From contig PQAK01000040.1 in the NCBI GenBank assembly GCA_003105225.1, forward strand, positions 1 to 19,827: a stretch of 19,827 nucleotides of DNA, in the 5' to 3' direction. Of the stretch, positions 14,366 to 19,827 are shown one piece after another. Numbering within the stretch: position 1 is the stretch's first letter; each line of letters starts with the position of its first letter. Both the position numbers and the translations under genes were made by a program. Under the pieces are notes generated by a model, which saw only the letters and a list, made by a program, of their open reading frames with translations, ran no database searches and was not told where the DNA came from. The DNA comes from Deltaproteobacteria bacterium (GTDB taxonomy: Bacteria; Desulfobacterota; Deferrimicrobia; Deferrimicrobiales; Deferrimicrobiaceae).

Positions 14366-14665
14366 CTACATCACCTTGCGGATCGTCCTCCGGGATTCCT
14401 CCTCGCGCTGGTTCCGGACATCCAGGATGTCGTCGGCCACCAGCTCCATCATGTCCCGCATTTCGGTCTCGTCCAGCCGCCAGCAGTTGACGTAGAGGTT
14501 GTACAGCAGGCGGCCGACGTTCTCGGCGTTCCCGAACACCAGGTTGCGCGTCTGCTCCCCCTCCTTGGTGAGAAGCACGAAATTGTCCATCCGCGACGGG
14601 GGAGCGCCGTCCACCTCGATGGACAACGTTTTTTTATCGTCGGATATGTGAATTTCGATTTTCAT
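14366..14665 (-). CDS. Small protein of unknown function (99 residues)
   Basis: I do not recognise this protein. From the ATG ending at 14665 (GAGGAGG seven bases upstream on the minus strand) it begins MKIEIHISDDKKTLSIEVDG, a likely beta hairpin. A charged, mostly helical part follows (residues 35-99) with LYNLYVNCWRLDETEMRDMMELVADDILD and a basic tail RRTIRKVM. It has no signal peptide, membrane segment or cysteine cluster; a single Cys is present. It is convergent with phoU and divergent from the oxidoreductase, with 64 bases between the two starts. The strong ribosome site and coding-like composition support a real gene; the upstream in-frame extension to 15010 is a shadow of the oxidoreductase gene. 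Confidence 0.75.
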   Translation of the reverse strand: MKIEIHISDDKKTLSIEVDGAPPSRMDNFVLLTKEGEQTRNLVFGNAENVGRLLYNLYVNCWRLDETEMRDMMELVADDILDVRNQREEESRRTIRKVM

Positions 14666-14729
14666 TGCGCGCCTCCTCGCATTAAGATGTAAGTTCCTGA
14701 GCCGAAATTCACACCATGGAGGGTTTTCC

Positions 14730-15734
14730 ATGAGATACCTGATTCTCGGAAGCGGTCCCGCGGGGATCGCGGCGGCCAAGGCCGTCCGGAACCTGGAGCC
14801 GGACGCCGACGTGGTCATCGCGACGGAGGAGTACGCCGCGCCGTACCTGCGGCCCTGCCTGCCCGACATCGTCTCGGGGGAGATGGAGCCCACCGCGATC
14901 GACGACCCGCAGGGGAAAACCCTTGCCGCGGAGAAGATCGAGATCCGGACCGGAAAGCGCGCCCGGCGGGTGGATTCCGCGAAGAACCGGGTCGCCTTTT
15001 CGGACGGCACGGAAGAGACCTATAATTTCCTGCTGATCGCCGTCGGCGGGAGCCCGATCGTGCCGCTGGCCTTCCTGAGGAATCCCGGGGCGTTTTTCAC
15101 GCTGAACACCCTCGGCGACGCGCTGCGGATCCGCGCGCACGCCATGCGTTCCGACGTGGCGGTGGTCTACGGTCCGGGATACCTGGGGATCGAGGCCGCG
15201 CGGGCGCTGCGCAAGCTGGGCCAGCAGGTGGTCTGGATCAGCCCGGGCCTCCCCCGCTTCGGCAACCCGATCTCCGGGGAGGCCGAGGTCAAGATCACGG
15301 AGCAGCTTCGGAACAATGGCGTCCGGACCCTGGAGGCGACCGATATCGCGGACGTGCTGGACCTGAACGGCAAGACGTACGTCGTCCGCACGGCGGGCGG
15401 CGAGGAGATCCGCTGCCAGATGATCGTGGCCGCCACGGAACGGCTCCCCTCCGTCGGCTTCCTGGAGGGAAGCGGCGTCAAGGCGGGGACGGGGATCCTC
15501 GTCGACGAATACCTGCGGACCAACGTCTCCAACATCTTCGCGGCGGGCGACTGCGCGGAGGTGTTCGACATCAACCGCCGGGAGAGCCGGATCAACTTCG
15601 GGTGGCGCAGCGCGATCAAGCAGGGGCAGCTCGCCGGGGAGAACATGGCGGGCGGCGGGAAGGTCTACATCCGGAACACCGAGGATTACTTCGGGCTGCT
15701 GTACGGCTCGCCGCTGCTGGAGCGCGCGAAGTAA
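14730..15734 (+). CDS. FAD/NAD(P)-dependent pyridine nucleotide-disulfide-type oxidoreductase
   Basis: This 334-residue flavoprotein shows the two-dinucleotide-fold layout: FAD-binding GSGPAGIAAA (residues 7-16), second Rossmann motif VVYGPGYLGIEAARAL (about 149-164), and the FAD-closing NIFAAGDCAEV. The class includes rubredoxin/ferredoxin reductases, NADH oxidases and nitrite-reductase-like NADH domains. It lacks an obvious CxxC or CxxxxC redox disulfide and lacks the C-terminal dimerisation domain of full-length disulfide reductases. A short form such as an NADH:rubredoxin reductase-like enzyme is therefore likely. Rubredoxin genes lie about 3 kb downstream, but a functional link is only inference. 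Start: ATG at 14730 after GGAGG. A palindromic element follows the gene. Confidence 0.85.
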   Translation: MRYLILGSGPAGIAAAKAVRNLEPDADVVIATEEYAAPYLRPCLPDIVSGEMEPTAIDDPQGKTLAAEKIEIRTGKRARRVDSAKNRVAFSDGTEETYNFLLIAVGGSPIVPLAFLRNPGAFFTLNTLGDALRIRAHAMRSDVAVVYGPGYLGIEAARALRKLGQQVVWISPGLPRFGNPISGEAEVKITEQLRNNGVRTLEATDIADVLDLNGKTYVVRTAGGEEIRCQMIVAATERLPSVGFLEGSGVKAGTGILVDEYLRTNVSNIFAAGDCAEVFDINRRESRINFGWRSAIKQGQLAGENMAGGGKVYIRNTEDYFGLLYGSPLLERAK

Positions 15735-15774
15735 GACGCTCCCGACACGGAAGGCGCAGCCGATGGGGGGTGCA

Positions 15775-15991
15775 GGCGCTGGCGAAAACTATCAAGGAAG
15801 GACGTTCTTGAAACTTTGATGGGAAGTTCAGTGACGTTCTGAAAATATTACGCAGGGACGTTCTTTAAGTTTTTCAAGTATACATGGCGAATAAAAACTT
15901 AAAGAACGTCCCCGAATTCTCCACAATGTTTTCAGAACGTCCCCTTCTGAAAGTTTCAAGACCGTCCCCGTATCAAGTTTTCGCCAGCGCC
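15775..15991. repeat. Nested palindromic element, copy B (three repeat units per arm)
   Basis: This is the same element family as at 10801-11076, one repeat unit shorter per arm. Pairings: outer ends 15775-15790 with 15976-15991, 16 bp perfect (GGCGCTGGCGAAAACT); 15800-15817 with 15950-15967, one mismatch; 15831-15849 with 15925-15943, two mismatches; inner 15855-15874 with 15893-15912, 20 bp perfect (GGGACGTTCTTTAAGTTTTT) around an 18-base loop. Both copies share the outer GGCRCTGGCRAAA, the ATCAAGGARGGACGTTCTT junction and the TATCAA.TTTTCGCCAGYGCC right end. It fills the gap between the oxidoreductase and the cobO operon (convergent), where it could act as a transcription barrier for both. 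Confidence 0.9.
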
Positions 15992-16030
15992 CGCCCCTCC
16001 GGAGACAGGCGCCTTCCTTATAGGGGAGCG

Positions 16031-16252
16031 TTACGGCCCCGCGTCGATCGCGGGATCGAACGGGCGCGGCTCGCCGGCCGGGATCGTCCATTCCCCCACG
16101 GTGAACCGGTGCCCGCACGAAGGGCACACCAGGATCACCGCGAGGCTCCCGCCCCGCCTGCGGAAGGAAACGTGAAACCCCCTCCCCCCGCCGCACCGCG
16201 GGCAGTCGGAGAGATCCTCCTTCACCTCGACGCTTGCGGTGGGCTCGCTCAA
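16031..16252 (-). CDS. Small zinc-ribbon protein (73 residues) coupled to cobO
   Basis: A TTG start at 16252 overlaps the cobO stop (TTGA), giving a 73-residue protein that ends at TAA (16031-16033). Two Cys pairs, CPRCGG (17-20) and CPSCGH (43-46), bracket a stretch of basic residues and beta strands, which is a zinc-ribbon/rubredoxin-like knuckle layout. GAAGGAGG is inside the reading frame, so translation probably depends on coupling to cobO. I do not recognise a named family. Overlap with cobO suggests a linked role, but no function can be assigned. An alternative is that it is a chance open frame; the paired CxxC motifs argue against that. Confidence 0.65.
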   Translation of the reverse strand: MSEPTASVEVKEDLSDCPRCGGGRGFHVSFRRRGGSLAVILVCPSCGHRFTVGEWTIPAGEPRPFDPAIDAGP

Positions 16253-16818
16253 TAGTCGATTCCTTTCTCCGCCTCGATTCCGAGGTCGAACGGGTGCTTG
16301 ATGCAGCGCATCTCCGTGACCAGGTGGGCGCGCCGGATCACCTCTTCGTGCGCGTTCCGGCCGGAGAGGACCAAGTGGACGTTTTCCGGCTTCTCCTGGA
16401 GGAGGGAGAGAACGTCCTCCAGCGGAATCAGCTTCAGGTGCAGGGCGACGTTCACCTCGTCCAAGATGACGATGTCGGCCTTCCCCGAGAGCATCCTCTC
16501 CCGCGCGGCCGCCAGTGCCTCCTTGGCGGCCCGGGAGTGCGTGGAGAAGTCCAGCGTGTCGCCCATGATCCCGACGAACCCCTTCCCCATCGGGACGAGC
16601 TCGAACTCGGGGGCCAGCCGCTTCGCCCCGTCCAGCTCGCCGTAATGGAGCGATCCCTTGATGAACTGGATCATGACGACGCGCATCCCGTAGCCGACCG
16701 CGCGCACCGCCATCCCCAGGCACGACGTCGTCTTCCCCTTCCCGTCCCCCGTCAGGACCAGGACGAGCCCCTTGCGGGGCTTGTCGGGAATCCGTGACTT
16801 CTCCAGGTGCAGCGGCAT
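16249..16818 (-). CDS. cobO: Cob(I)yrinic acid a,c-diamide adenosyltransferase (CobO/BtuR/CobA family)
   Basis: This cytosolic enzyme transfers the 5'-deoxyadenosyl group of ATP to the cobalt of cob(I)yrinic acid diamide or cobalamin, making the adenosyl cofactor. The 189-residue protein has the family P-loop LTGDGKGKTTSCLGMAVRA (residues 22-40), VVMIQFIKGSLHYGEL, the DIVILDEVNVALHLKLIP Walker-B-like region, VHLVLSGRNAHEEVIRRAHLVTEM and the C-terminal KHPFDLGIEAEKGIDY, a signature of CobA/CobO ending. Start ATG at 16818 follows AAGGAGATC. No cobalamin riboswitch was recognised upstream (16819-16971). Only this cobalamin gene is in the window, so de novo synthesis versus salvage cannot be told. 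Confidence 0.95.
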   Translation of the reverse strand: MPLHLEKSRIPDKPRKGLVLVLTGDGKGKTTSCLGMAVRAVGYGMRVVMIQFIKGSLHYGELDGAKRLAPEFELVPMGKGFVGIMGDTLDFSTHSRAAKEALAAARERMLSGKADIVILDEVNVALHLKLIPLEDVLSLLQEKPENVHLVLSGRNAHEEVIRRAHLVTEMRCIKHPFDLGIEAEKGIDY

Positions 16819-16971
16819 CGGGATCTCCTTGTAAAGCTTGCGATTATCCTGTAAGTGCCCTTGGTGGCGACGTTTTTAAGATGAAGGTTAATTATTTCCG
16901 TTTCCGGCGTATCCTATAGGTGTGGAGACAGCCCTCGAGACGACCAAGGCCGACACGGCGGGGAGGGACCG

Positions 16972-17148
16972 ATGACCGAGCAGAAAAGACGCTGCATGGT
17001 GTGCGGGAAGCCGGACCCGGGAGAGGACTCCATCTGCCCGGTGTGCAAGGCGCTCATCCGCGGGGAGGCGCTGGACCACCAGAAGCAGATCAAGAAGGAC
17101 GCCGACCGCGAGCTCCACAAGGAAGGATCCGACCCGCTGAAGAAATAG
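16972..17148 (+). CDS. Small zinc-ribbon protein (58 residues)
   Basis: The ATG at 16972 follows GGGGAGGG. The product starts MTEQKRRCMVCGKPDPGED, has Cys pairs C8-x2-C11 and C22-x2-C25 (CPVCKALI), and ends in a highly charged helix rich in Lys/Glu/Asp (QKQIKKDADRELHKEGSDP). This fits a single treble-clef or zinc-ribbon knuckle with a solvent-exposed tail; the family is not one I can name. It sits divergent from cobO and convergent with fprA. The clean ribosome site and motif make it a likely real gene despite its size. Confidence 0.68.
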   Translation: MTEQKRRCMVCGKPDPGEDSICPVCKALIRGEALDHQKQIKKDADRELHKEGSDPLKK

Positions 17149-17197
17149 GGGGCGCCCGCACGCGGCGGGAGACGATCGCGGGATCGAAATGGGGCGC

Positions 17198-18397
17198 TCA
17201 GGTGCCCTGGAGGATCTCGGCGAACTGTTTCCCGAACTCCACGCAGGCCGCAAGGTCCGCGGCGGACGGGGACATCCGGACCCGGACGGGCTCGGGGGAC
17301 ACCTTGAGCCGCATGGATGTCAGGATATCCTGCACGGTCTTGATCGCCTCGCCGCTCCAGCCGTAGGACCCGAACACCGACGCGGGCTTCCCCTTCACGT
17401 TCAGCACGACCAGGTTGGCGATCAGCTGCAGGATCGGGTGCGGGACGTTGCTGTTGAGCGTCGGGGTCCCGATGAGAAACCCCGCCGCCACCTCGAACTC
17501 GTCGATGATCGTGTCGATCGGGATCTCCACGGCGTTCATGAGGACCGGTTCGACGCCCCCCGCGCGTACGCCTTCGGCCACCTTCGCCGCCATCGCGGCC
17601 GTGTTGCCGTACGCGGAGACGTAGACGATCGCCGCCTTTTTCTCCTTCACGCGGGACAGGATCGATGCCCGCTCCTCGTACCACGACAGATACGACAGGG
17701 GGTCCTTCCGCAGGATCGGCCCGTGCGACGGCGCGATCATCGAGATCGGGCAGCTCTTCAGCCGCTCGCACGCCTTCAGGATGTGCTCCTTGTAGGGCCG
17801 CATGATCGTGCCGTAGTAGAACTCGAACGCCTTCCGCGCCTTCCCGGGCTCGTGCAGCTCGTCGTTGAAAAACTCCGGGCTGGAGTAGTGGGCCCCGAGG
17901 AAATCGCACGGGAACAGGATCCGGTCCTCGACCAGGTAGGTGAGGATCGTGTCGGGCCAGTGCAGGAACGGCGCGTTGATGAACCGGAGCGTCTTCCCGC
18001 CCAGGGGCAGCTCGTCGTCGTCGCCGACGATGCGGAAGGGGAACCCGGCGTTGACGAGGTTGTCGACGAACGTCTTCGCGGACCGGGACAGCAGCACCGT
18101 CACCTTGGGGTGCCGCTCCAGCAGGTCCACCAGCGCGCCGGCGTGGTCCGGCTCCGAGTGGTTGATCACGACGTAATCGATCGTTTCCAACGGCAGGAAC
18201 TCGGCGATGTTCCGGAACAGCTCGTGGGCGAAGGGGCGCTTCACGCAGTCGATGAGGGCCGTCTTCTCCGTCCCCCGGACGAGGTAGGAGTTGTACGTCG
18301 TCCCGTACCCCGTCGGGATGACGATGTCGAAGACCGTGAGGCCCGGGTCCTTGGCGCCCACCCAGTGGACGTTCGGCGCGATCGTCTCGGTCGGCAT
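17198..18397 (-). CDS. fprA: FprA-family A-type flavodiiron protein (rubredoxin:oxygen oxidoreductase)
   Basis: This 399-residue enzyme reduces O2 to water, or NO to N2O, with electrons from rubredoxin, protecting anaerobes from oxidative or nitrosative stress. The N-terminal metallo-beta-lactamase-like domain carries all diiron ligands: His80-x-Glu82-x-Asp84-His85 (NHSEPDHAG), His146 (FLHWPDT), Asp165 (FPCDFLGAH) and His225 (APSHGPIL). The C-terminal flavodoxin domain (from about 250) has VYVSAYGNTAAMA for FMN phosphate, GTPTLNSNVPHPI and SYGWSGEA. It has no C-terminal rubredoxin fusion; instead a separate rubredoxin gene precedes it, with stop 4 bases before the fprA start. Ribosome site GAGGA overlaps the end of that gene. 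Confidence 0.95.
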   Translation of the reverse strand: MPTETIAPNVHWVGAKDPGLTVFDIVIPTGYGTTYNSYLVRGTEKTALIDCVKRPFAHELFRNIAEFLPLETIDYVVINHSEPDHAGALVDLLERHPKVTVLLSRSAKTFVDNLVNAGFPFRIVGDDDELPLGGKTLRFINAPFLHWPDTILTYLVEDRILFPCDFLGAHYSSPEFFNDELHEPGKARKAFEFYYGTIMRPYKEHILKACERLKSCPISMIAPSHGPILRKDPLSYLSWYEERASILSRVKEKKAAIVYVSAYGNTAAMAAKVAEGVRAGGVEPVLMNAVEIPIDTIIDEFEVAAGFLIGTPTLNSNVPHPILQLIANLVVLNVKGKPASVFGSYGWSGEAIKTVQDILTSMRLKVSPEPVRVRMSPSAADLAACVEFGKQFAEILQGT

Positions 18398-18400
18398 CGG

Positions 18401-18565
18401 CTATTCCTCGATCCTCTCGAACTCGTCCTTGCCGGCGCTGCAAAGCGGGCAGACCCAGTCGTCGGGGATGCTCTCGAACGGCGTCCCCGGCTCCACCCCG
18501 TTATCCGGGTCCCCCAGGGCGGGGTCGTAGATGTAGCTGCACACGATGCATCGCCATTTCTGCAT
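18401..18565 (-). CDS. Rubredoxin (54 residues)
   Basis: This small Fe(Cys)4 electron carrier is the expected donor to the flavodiiron protein encoded next. Both iron knuckles are present: WRCIVCSYIYDP (Cys6, Cys9) and WVCPLCSAGKDEF (Cys39, Cys42), together with the conserved YDPALGDPDNGVEPGTPFESIPDDW core. Length and spacing are those of a classical rubredoxin. It starts at the ATG ending at 18565, behind GGGAGGACACC. Gene order rubredoxin-like, rubredoxin, fprA on one strand indicates one transcript. Confidence 0.95.
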   Translation of the reverse strand: MQKWRCIVCSYIYDPALGDPDNGVEPGTPFESIPDDWVCPLCSAGKDEFERIEE

Positions 18566-18604
18566 GGTGTCCTCCCGCCGGGATCGGGACGATGGAATGG
18601 GAAG

Positions 18605-18721
18605 CTAAACCGCCTGGAGCTCCACGAACTTTTCCCTGGGGGCGCCGCAGATCGGGCAGACATCGGGCGGCTCGTCGCCCACGTGGATGTAACCGCACAC
18701 GGAGCATTTCCATCTCTTCAT
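18605..18721 (-). CDS. Short rubredoxin-like protein (38 residues)
   Basis: The product MKRWKCSVCGYIHVGDEPP continues with DVCPICGAPREKFVEL. It has two C-x2-C knuckles (Cys6/Cys9 and Cys22/Cys25) only 12 residues apart. It therefore lacks the middle loop of classical rubredoxin and resembles the C-terminal rubredoxin domain of rubrerythrin, here as a free-standing protein. The iron site should be of the Fe(Cys)4 type. The ATG ends at 18721 behind AAAGGGGA. It is the first gene of the rubredoxin-fprA group, 39 bases before the rubredoxin start, and may be a second electron donor. Confidence 0.88.
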   Translation of the reverse strand: MKRWKCSVCGYIHVGDEPPDVCPICGAPREKFVELQAV

Positions 18722-18776
18722 CGGGGGTCCCCTTTCCGCTCGATTTCCTGTACGTATATCACAATCCGGTCCCTTC

Positions 18777-18782
18777 TATAAT
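18777..18782 (+). promoter_or_regulatory. -10 hexamer directly before the exonuclease gene
   Basis: A perfect TATAAT ends 7 bases before the ATG at 18790, which would place transcription start at or next to that ATG (leaderless mRNA). No TTGACA-like -35 sequence is found at 16-18 bp spacing. The hexamer overlaps an alternative ATG at 18781, which argues against that upstream start being used. Confidence 0.45.
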
Positions 18783-18789
18783 GGAACGT

Positions 18790-19308
18790 ATGGGCGGCGA
18801 AACGCAACGGATCATCGACGGCCCCTACGTCGCCGTCGACGTGGAGACCACCGGCATCGAGGCGGGGGACGGCCACCGGATCTGCGAGATCGCGCTGCTC
18901 CGGTTCCTGCGCGGGAACGTCATCGATTCCCTGGTGTCGCTGGTCAACCCCCTGCGCCCCATCTCCCCGGGAGCGTCCGCCGTCAACGGGATCACCGACC
19001 GGATGGTCGTCGATGCGCCCCTGTTCATCGACCTGCTCCCGGGGATCCTCTCCTTCATCGACAACGACGTGCTGGTGTTCCACAATGCCCCCTTCGATCT
19101 TTCCTTCCTGAGGGCGGAATCGCGCCTGGCGGGGGTGGACTGGCCGGGGAATCCCGTCGTGGACACGCTGGCGCTCGCGCGCCGGACGGGGCGGTTTCGC
19201 AGCCATGCGCTGTCCACGCTTTGCCGGGAACTGGGGATCGGCGCCGGCTTCCACCGGGCCGAAGGGGACGCATACGCAACGGGAAAACTCCTGTTGCACC
19301 TCTTGTGA
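18790..19308 (+). CDS. 3'-5' exonuclease, DnaQ-like DEDDh family
   Basis: This 172-residue single-domain exonuclease resembles the proofreading epsilon subunit and related nucleases. Exo I is VAVDVETTGIE (Asp and Glu of DxE), exo II is FHNAPFDLSFLRAE (Asp), and exo III is HRAEGDAYAT (His-x4-Asp, the DEDDh signature). PISPGASAVNGITDRMV and NPVVDTLALARR are also typical. There is no GIY-YIG or helicase fusion. I chose ATG 18790; ATG 18781 would add three residues but lies in the -10 hexamer. It diverges from the rubredoxin genes and converges with the deoxyhypusine-synthase-like gene, with 15 bases between stops. Whether it acts in replication proofreading or repair cannot be decided. Confidence 0.88.
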   Translation: MGGETQRIIDGPYVAVDVETTGIEAGDGHRICEIALLRFLRGNVIDSLVSLVNPLRPISPGASAVNGITDRMVVDAPLFIDLLPGILSFIDNDVLVFHNAPFDLSFLRAESRLAGVDWPGNPVVDTLALARRTGRFRSHALSTLCRELGIGAGFHRAEGDAYATGKLLLHLL

Positions 19309-19323
19309 AACGATGCCCGGGGG

Positions 19324-19827
19324 TTATCTCGCGGTCTTTTTTCGCGCCGCCAGGTCCTTGCGCTTCACCCCCGCGGACAGGGCGGAGAGGAGCGCTTCCC
19401 GGCGGTCGTAGAGCCGGCCGTGGGGGCGCTTCTTCGCCCGGGCGAGCGCATAGGCGGTCAGGAGCGGCAACGCCACCGTGGAGTCCACGTAGCAGACGAC
19501 GCTGTCGGGGAGCCGGTCCGGGTCCACCTTTCCCCAGGAGACGGCCTCGGAGGGCGTGGCGCCGGAGAGCCCTCCCGTGTCGGGGCGGGCGTCCGTGACT
19601 TGAAGGAAGTAGTCGTGCCCCATCGAAGCGATCCCCAGGACCTCCTGGATCTGCGGCTCGGTCTGGAGCATGAAGTTCTTCGGCGACCCGCCGCCGAGGA
19701 TCCAGACCGCGCTTTTCCCCCGCTGCTTCTTCGCGTCGTAGACGATCGCGGCCGTCTCGTTCACGTCGAGGGAGACGTCGATCTTCACCCCCCGGCCGCC
19801 CAGCCGCATCGCGGCGACGTTCATCCC
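19324..19827 (-). CDS. Deoxyhypusine synthase-family protein, C-terminal part (partial)
   Basis: The frame is open to the window edge, so at least the last 167 residues of a longer protein (family about 300-370) are seen. Motifs are WILGGGSPKNFMLQTEP, QVTDARPDTGGLSGATPSEAVSWGKVDP and VVCYVDSTVALPLLTAYALA. The Lys in SWGK corresponds to the catalytic lysine of deoxyhypusine synthase, which forms a covalent imine with the aminobutyl group, so the enzyme should be active. Bacteria lack hypusine-bearing eIF5A, and bacterial members are thought to transfer aminobutyl groups between polyamines (homospermidine-type synthesis) or have other acceptors; the substrate is unknown. The Met at 19824 is internal. 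Confidence 0.9.
   Translation of the reverse strand, partial: GMNVAAMRLGGRGVKIDVSLDVNETAAIVYDAKKQRGKSAVWILGGGSPKNFMLQTEPQIQEVLGIASMGHDYFLQVTDARPDTGGLSGATPSEAVSWGKVDPDRLPDSVVCYVDSTVALPLLTAYALARAKKRPHGRLYDRREALLSALSAGVKRKDLAARKKTAR

Noticed and set aside
16886..16916. Promoter for the 58-residue zinc-ribbon gene (TTAATT, then TATCCT at about 16-bp spacing)
   Set aside because: Both hexamers are poor matches and the region is A+T-rich by chance; not strong enough to list.
16819..16971. Cobalamin riboswitch upstream of cobO
   Set aside because: No B12-box-like GCCACTG or the surrounding multi-helix pattern could be found; the stretch is only 153 bases between divergent genes.

Overview
The window looks like a chromosomal segment of a high-GC, anaerobic, metal-respiring bacterium. 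The gene content fits the Desulfobacterota (Desulfuromonadales/Geobacterales-like 'deltaproteobacteria'): a decaheme OmcA/MtrC-type outer-surface cytochrome lipoprotein, an FprA flavodiiron protein with two rubredoxin-type partners, a cobalamin adenosyltransferase and a bacterial deoxyhypusine-synthase-like protein. The taxonomic placement is inference from gene content and base composition only.

Left end (1-4291): all on the minus strand. A group IIC intron (5' boundary at about 1027, truncated by the window edge) carries its reverse transcriptase/maturase. It sits exactly against the rho-independent terminator of a decaheme cytochrome c gene (1115-3931). The cytochrome is a lipoprotein with a collagen-like Gly-Ala-Thr repeat after the lipobox and two clusters of five CXXCH motifs. 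A 360-base non-coding stretch upstream of it holds an imperfect palindrome.

Phosphate block (4292-14358): a YegS/DagK-type lipid kinase (plus) and methylglyoxal synthase (minus) precede a PhoB-like regulator, a PhoR-like kinase, a PaaK/CapK-family adenylate-forming ligase, pstS, pstC, pstA, pstB and phoU, all on the plus strand. Three TTAACA-like direct repeats at about 11-bp spacing lie across the 3' end of the ligase gene, upstream of pstS, and look like a PhoB/PhoP box. pstS is separated from pstC by a large nested inverted-repeat element. Together the genes would sense phosphate (PhoR, PhoU, Pst), import it (PstSCAB) and regulate transcription (PhoB). Methylglyoxal synthase, a known phosphate-inhibited enzyme that releases phosphate, starts divergently from the regulator.

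Right part (14366-19827): a 99-residue unknown protein (minus) lies divergent from an FAD/NAD(P) oxidoreductase (plus). A second copy of the nested palindromic element follows. Next come cobO with a translationally coupled zinc-ribbon protein (minus), a 58-residue zinc-ribbon protein (plus), a rubredoxin-like/rubredoxin/FprA oxygen-reducing operon (minus), a DEDDh exonuclease (plus, possibly leaderless) and the C-terminal half of a deoxyhypusine-synthase-family protein running off the end (minus).

The most unusual structures are the two long palindromic elements (10801-11076 and 15775-15991). Each is built of 3-4 nested copies of an 18-23-bp GGGACGTTCTTAAAACTT-like unit facing its mirror image, with largely matched substitutions in the two arms. 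No transposase for them is visible in the window.
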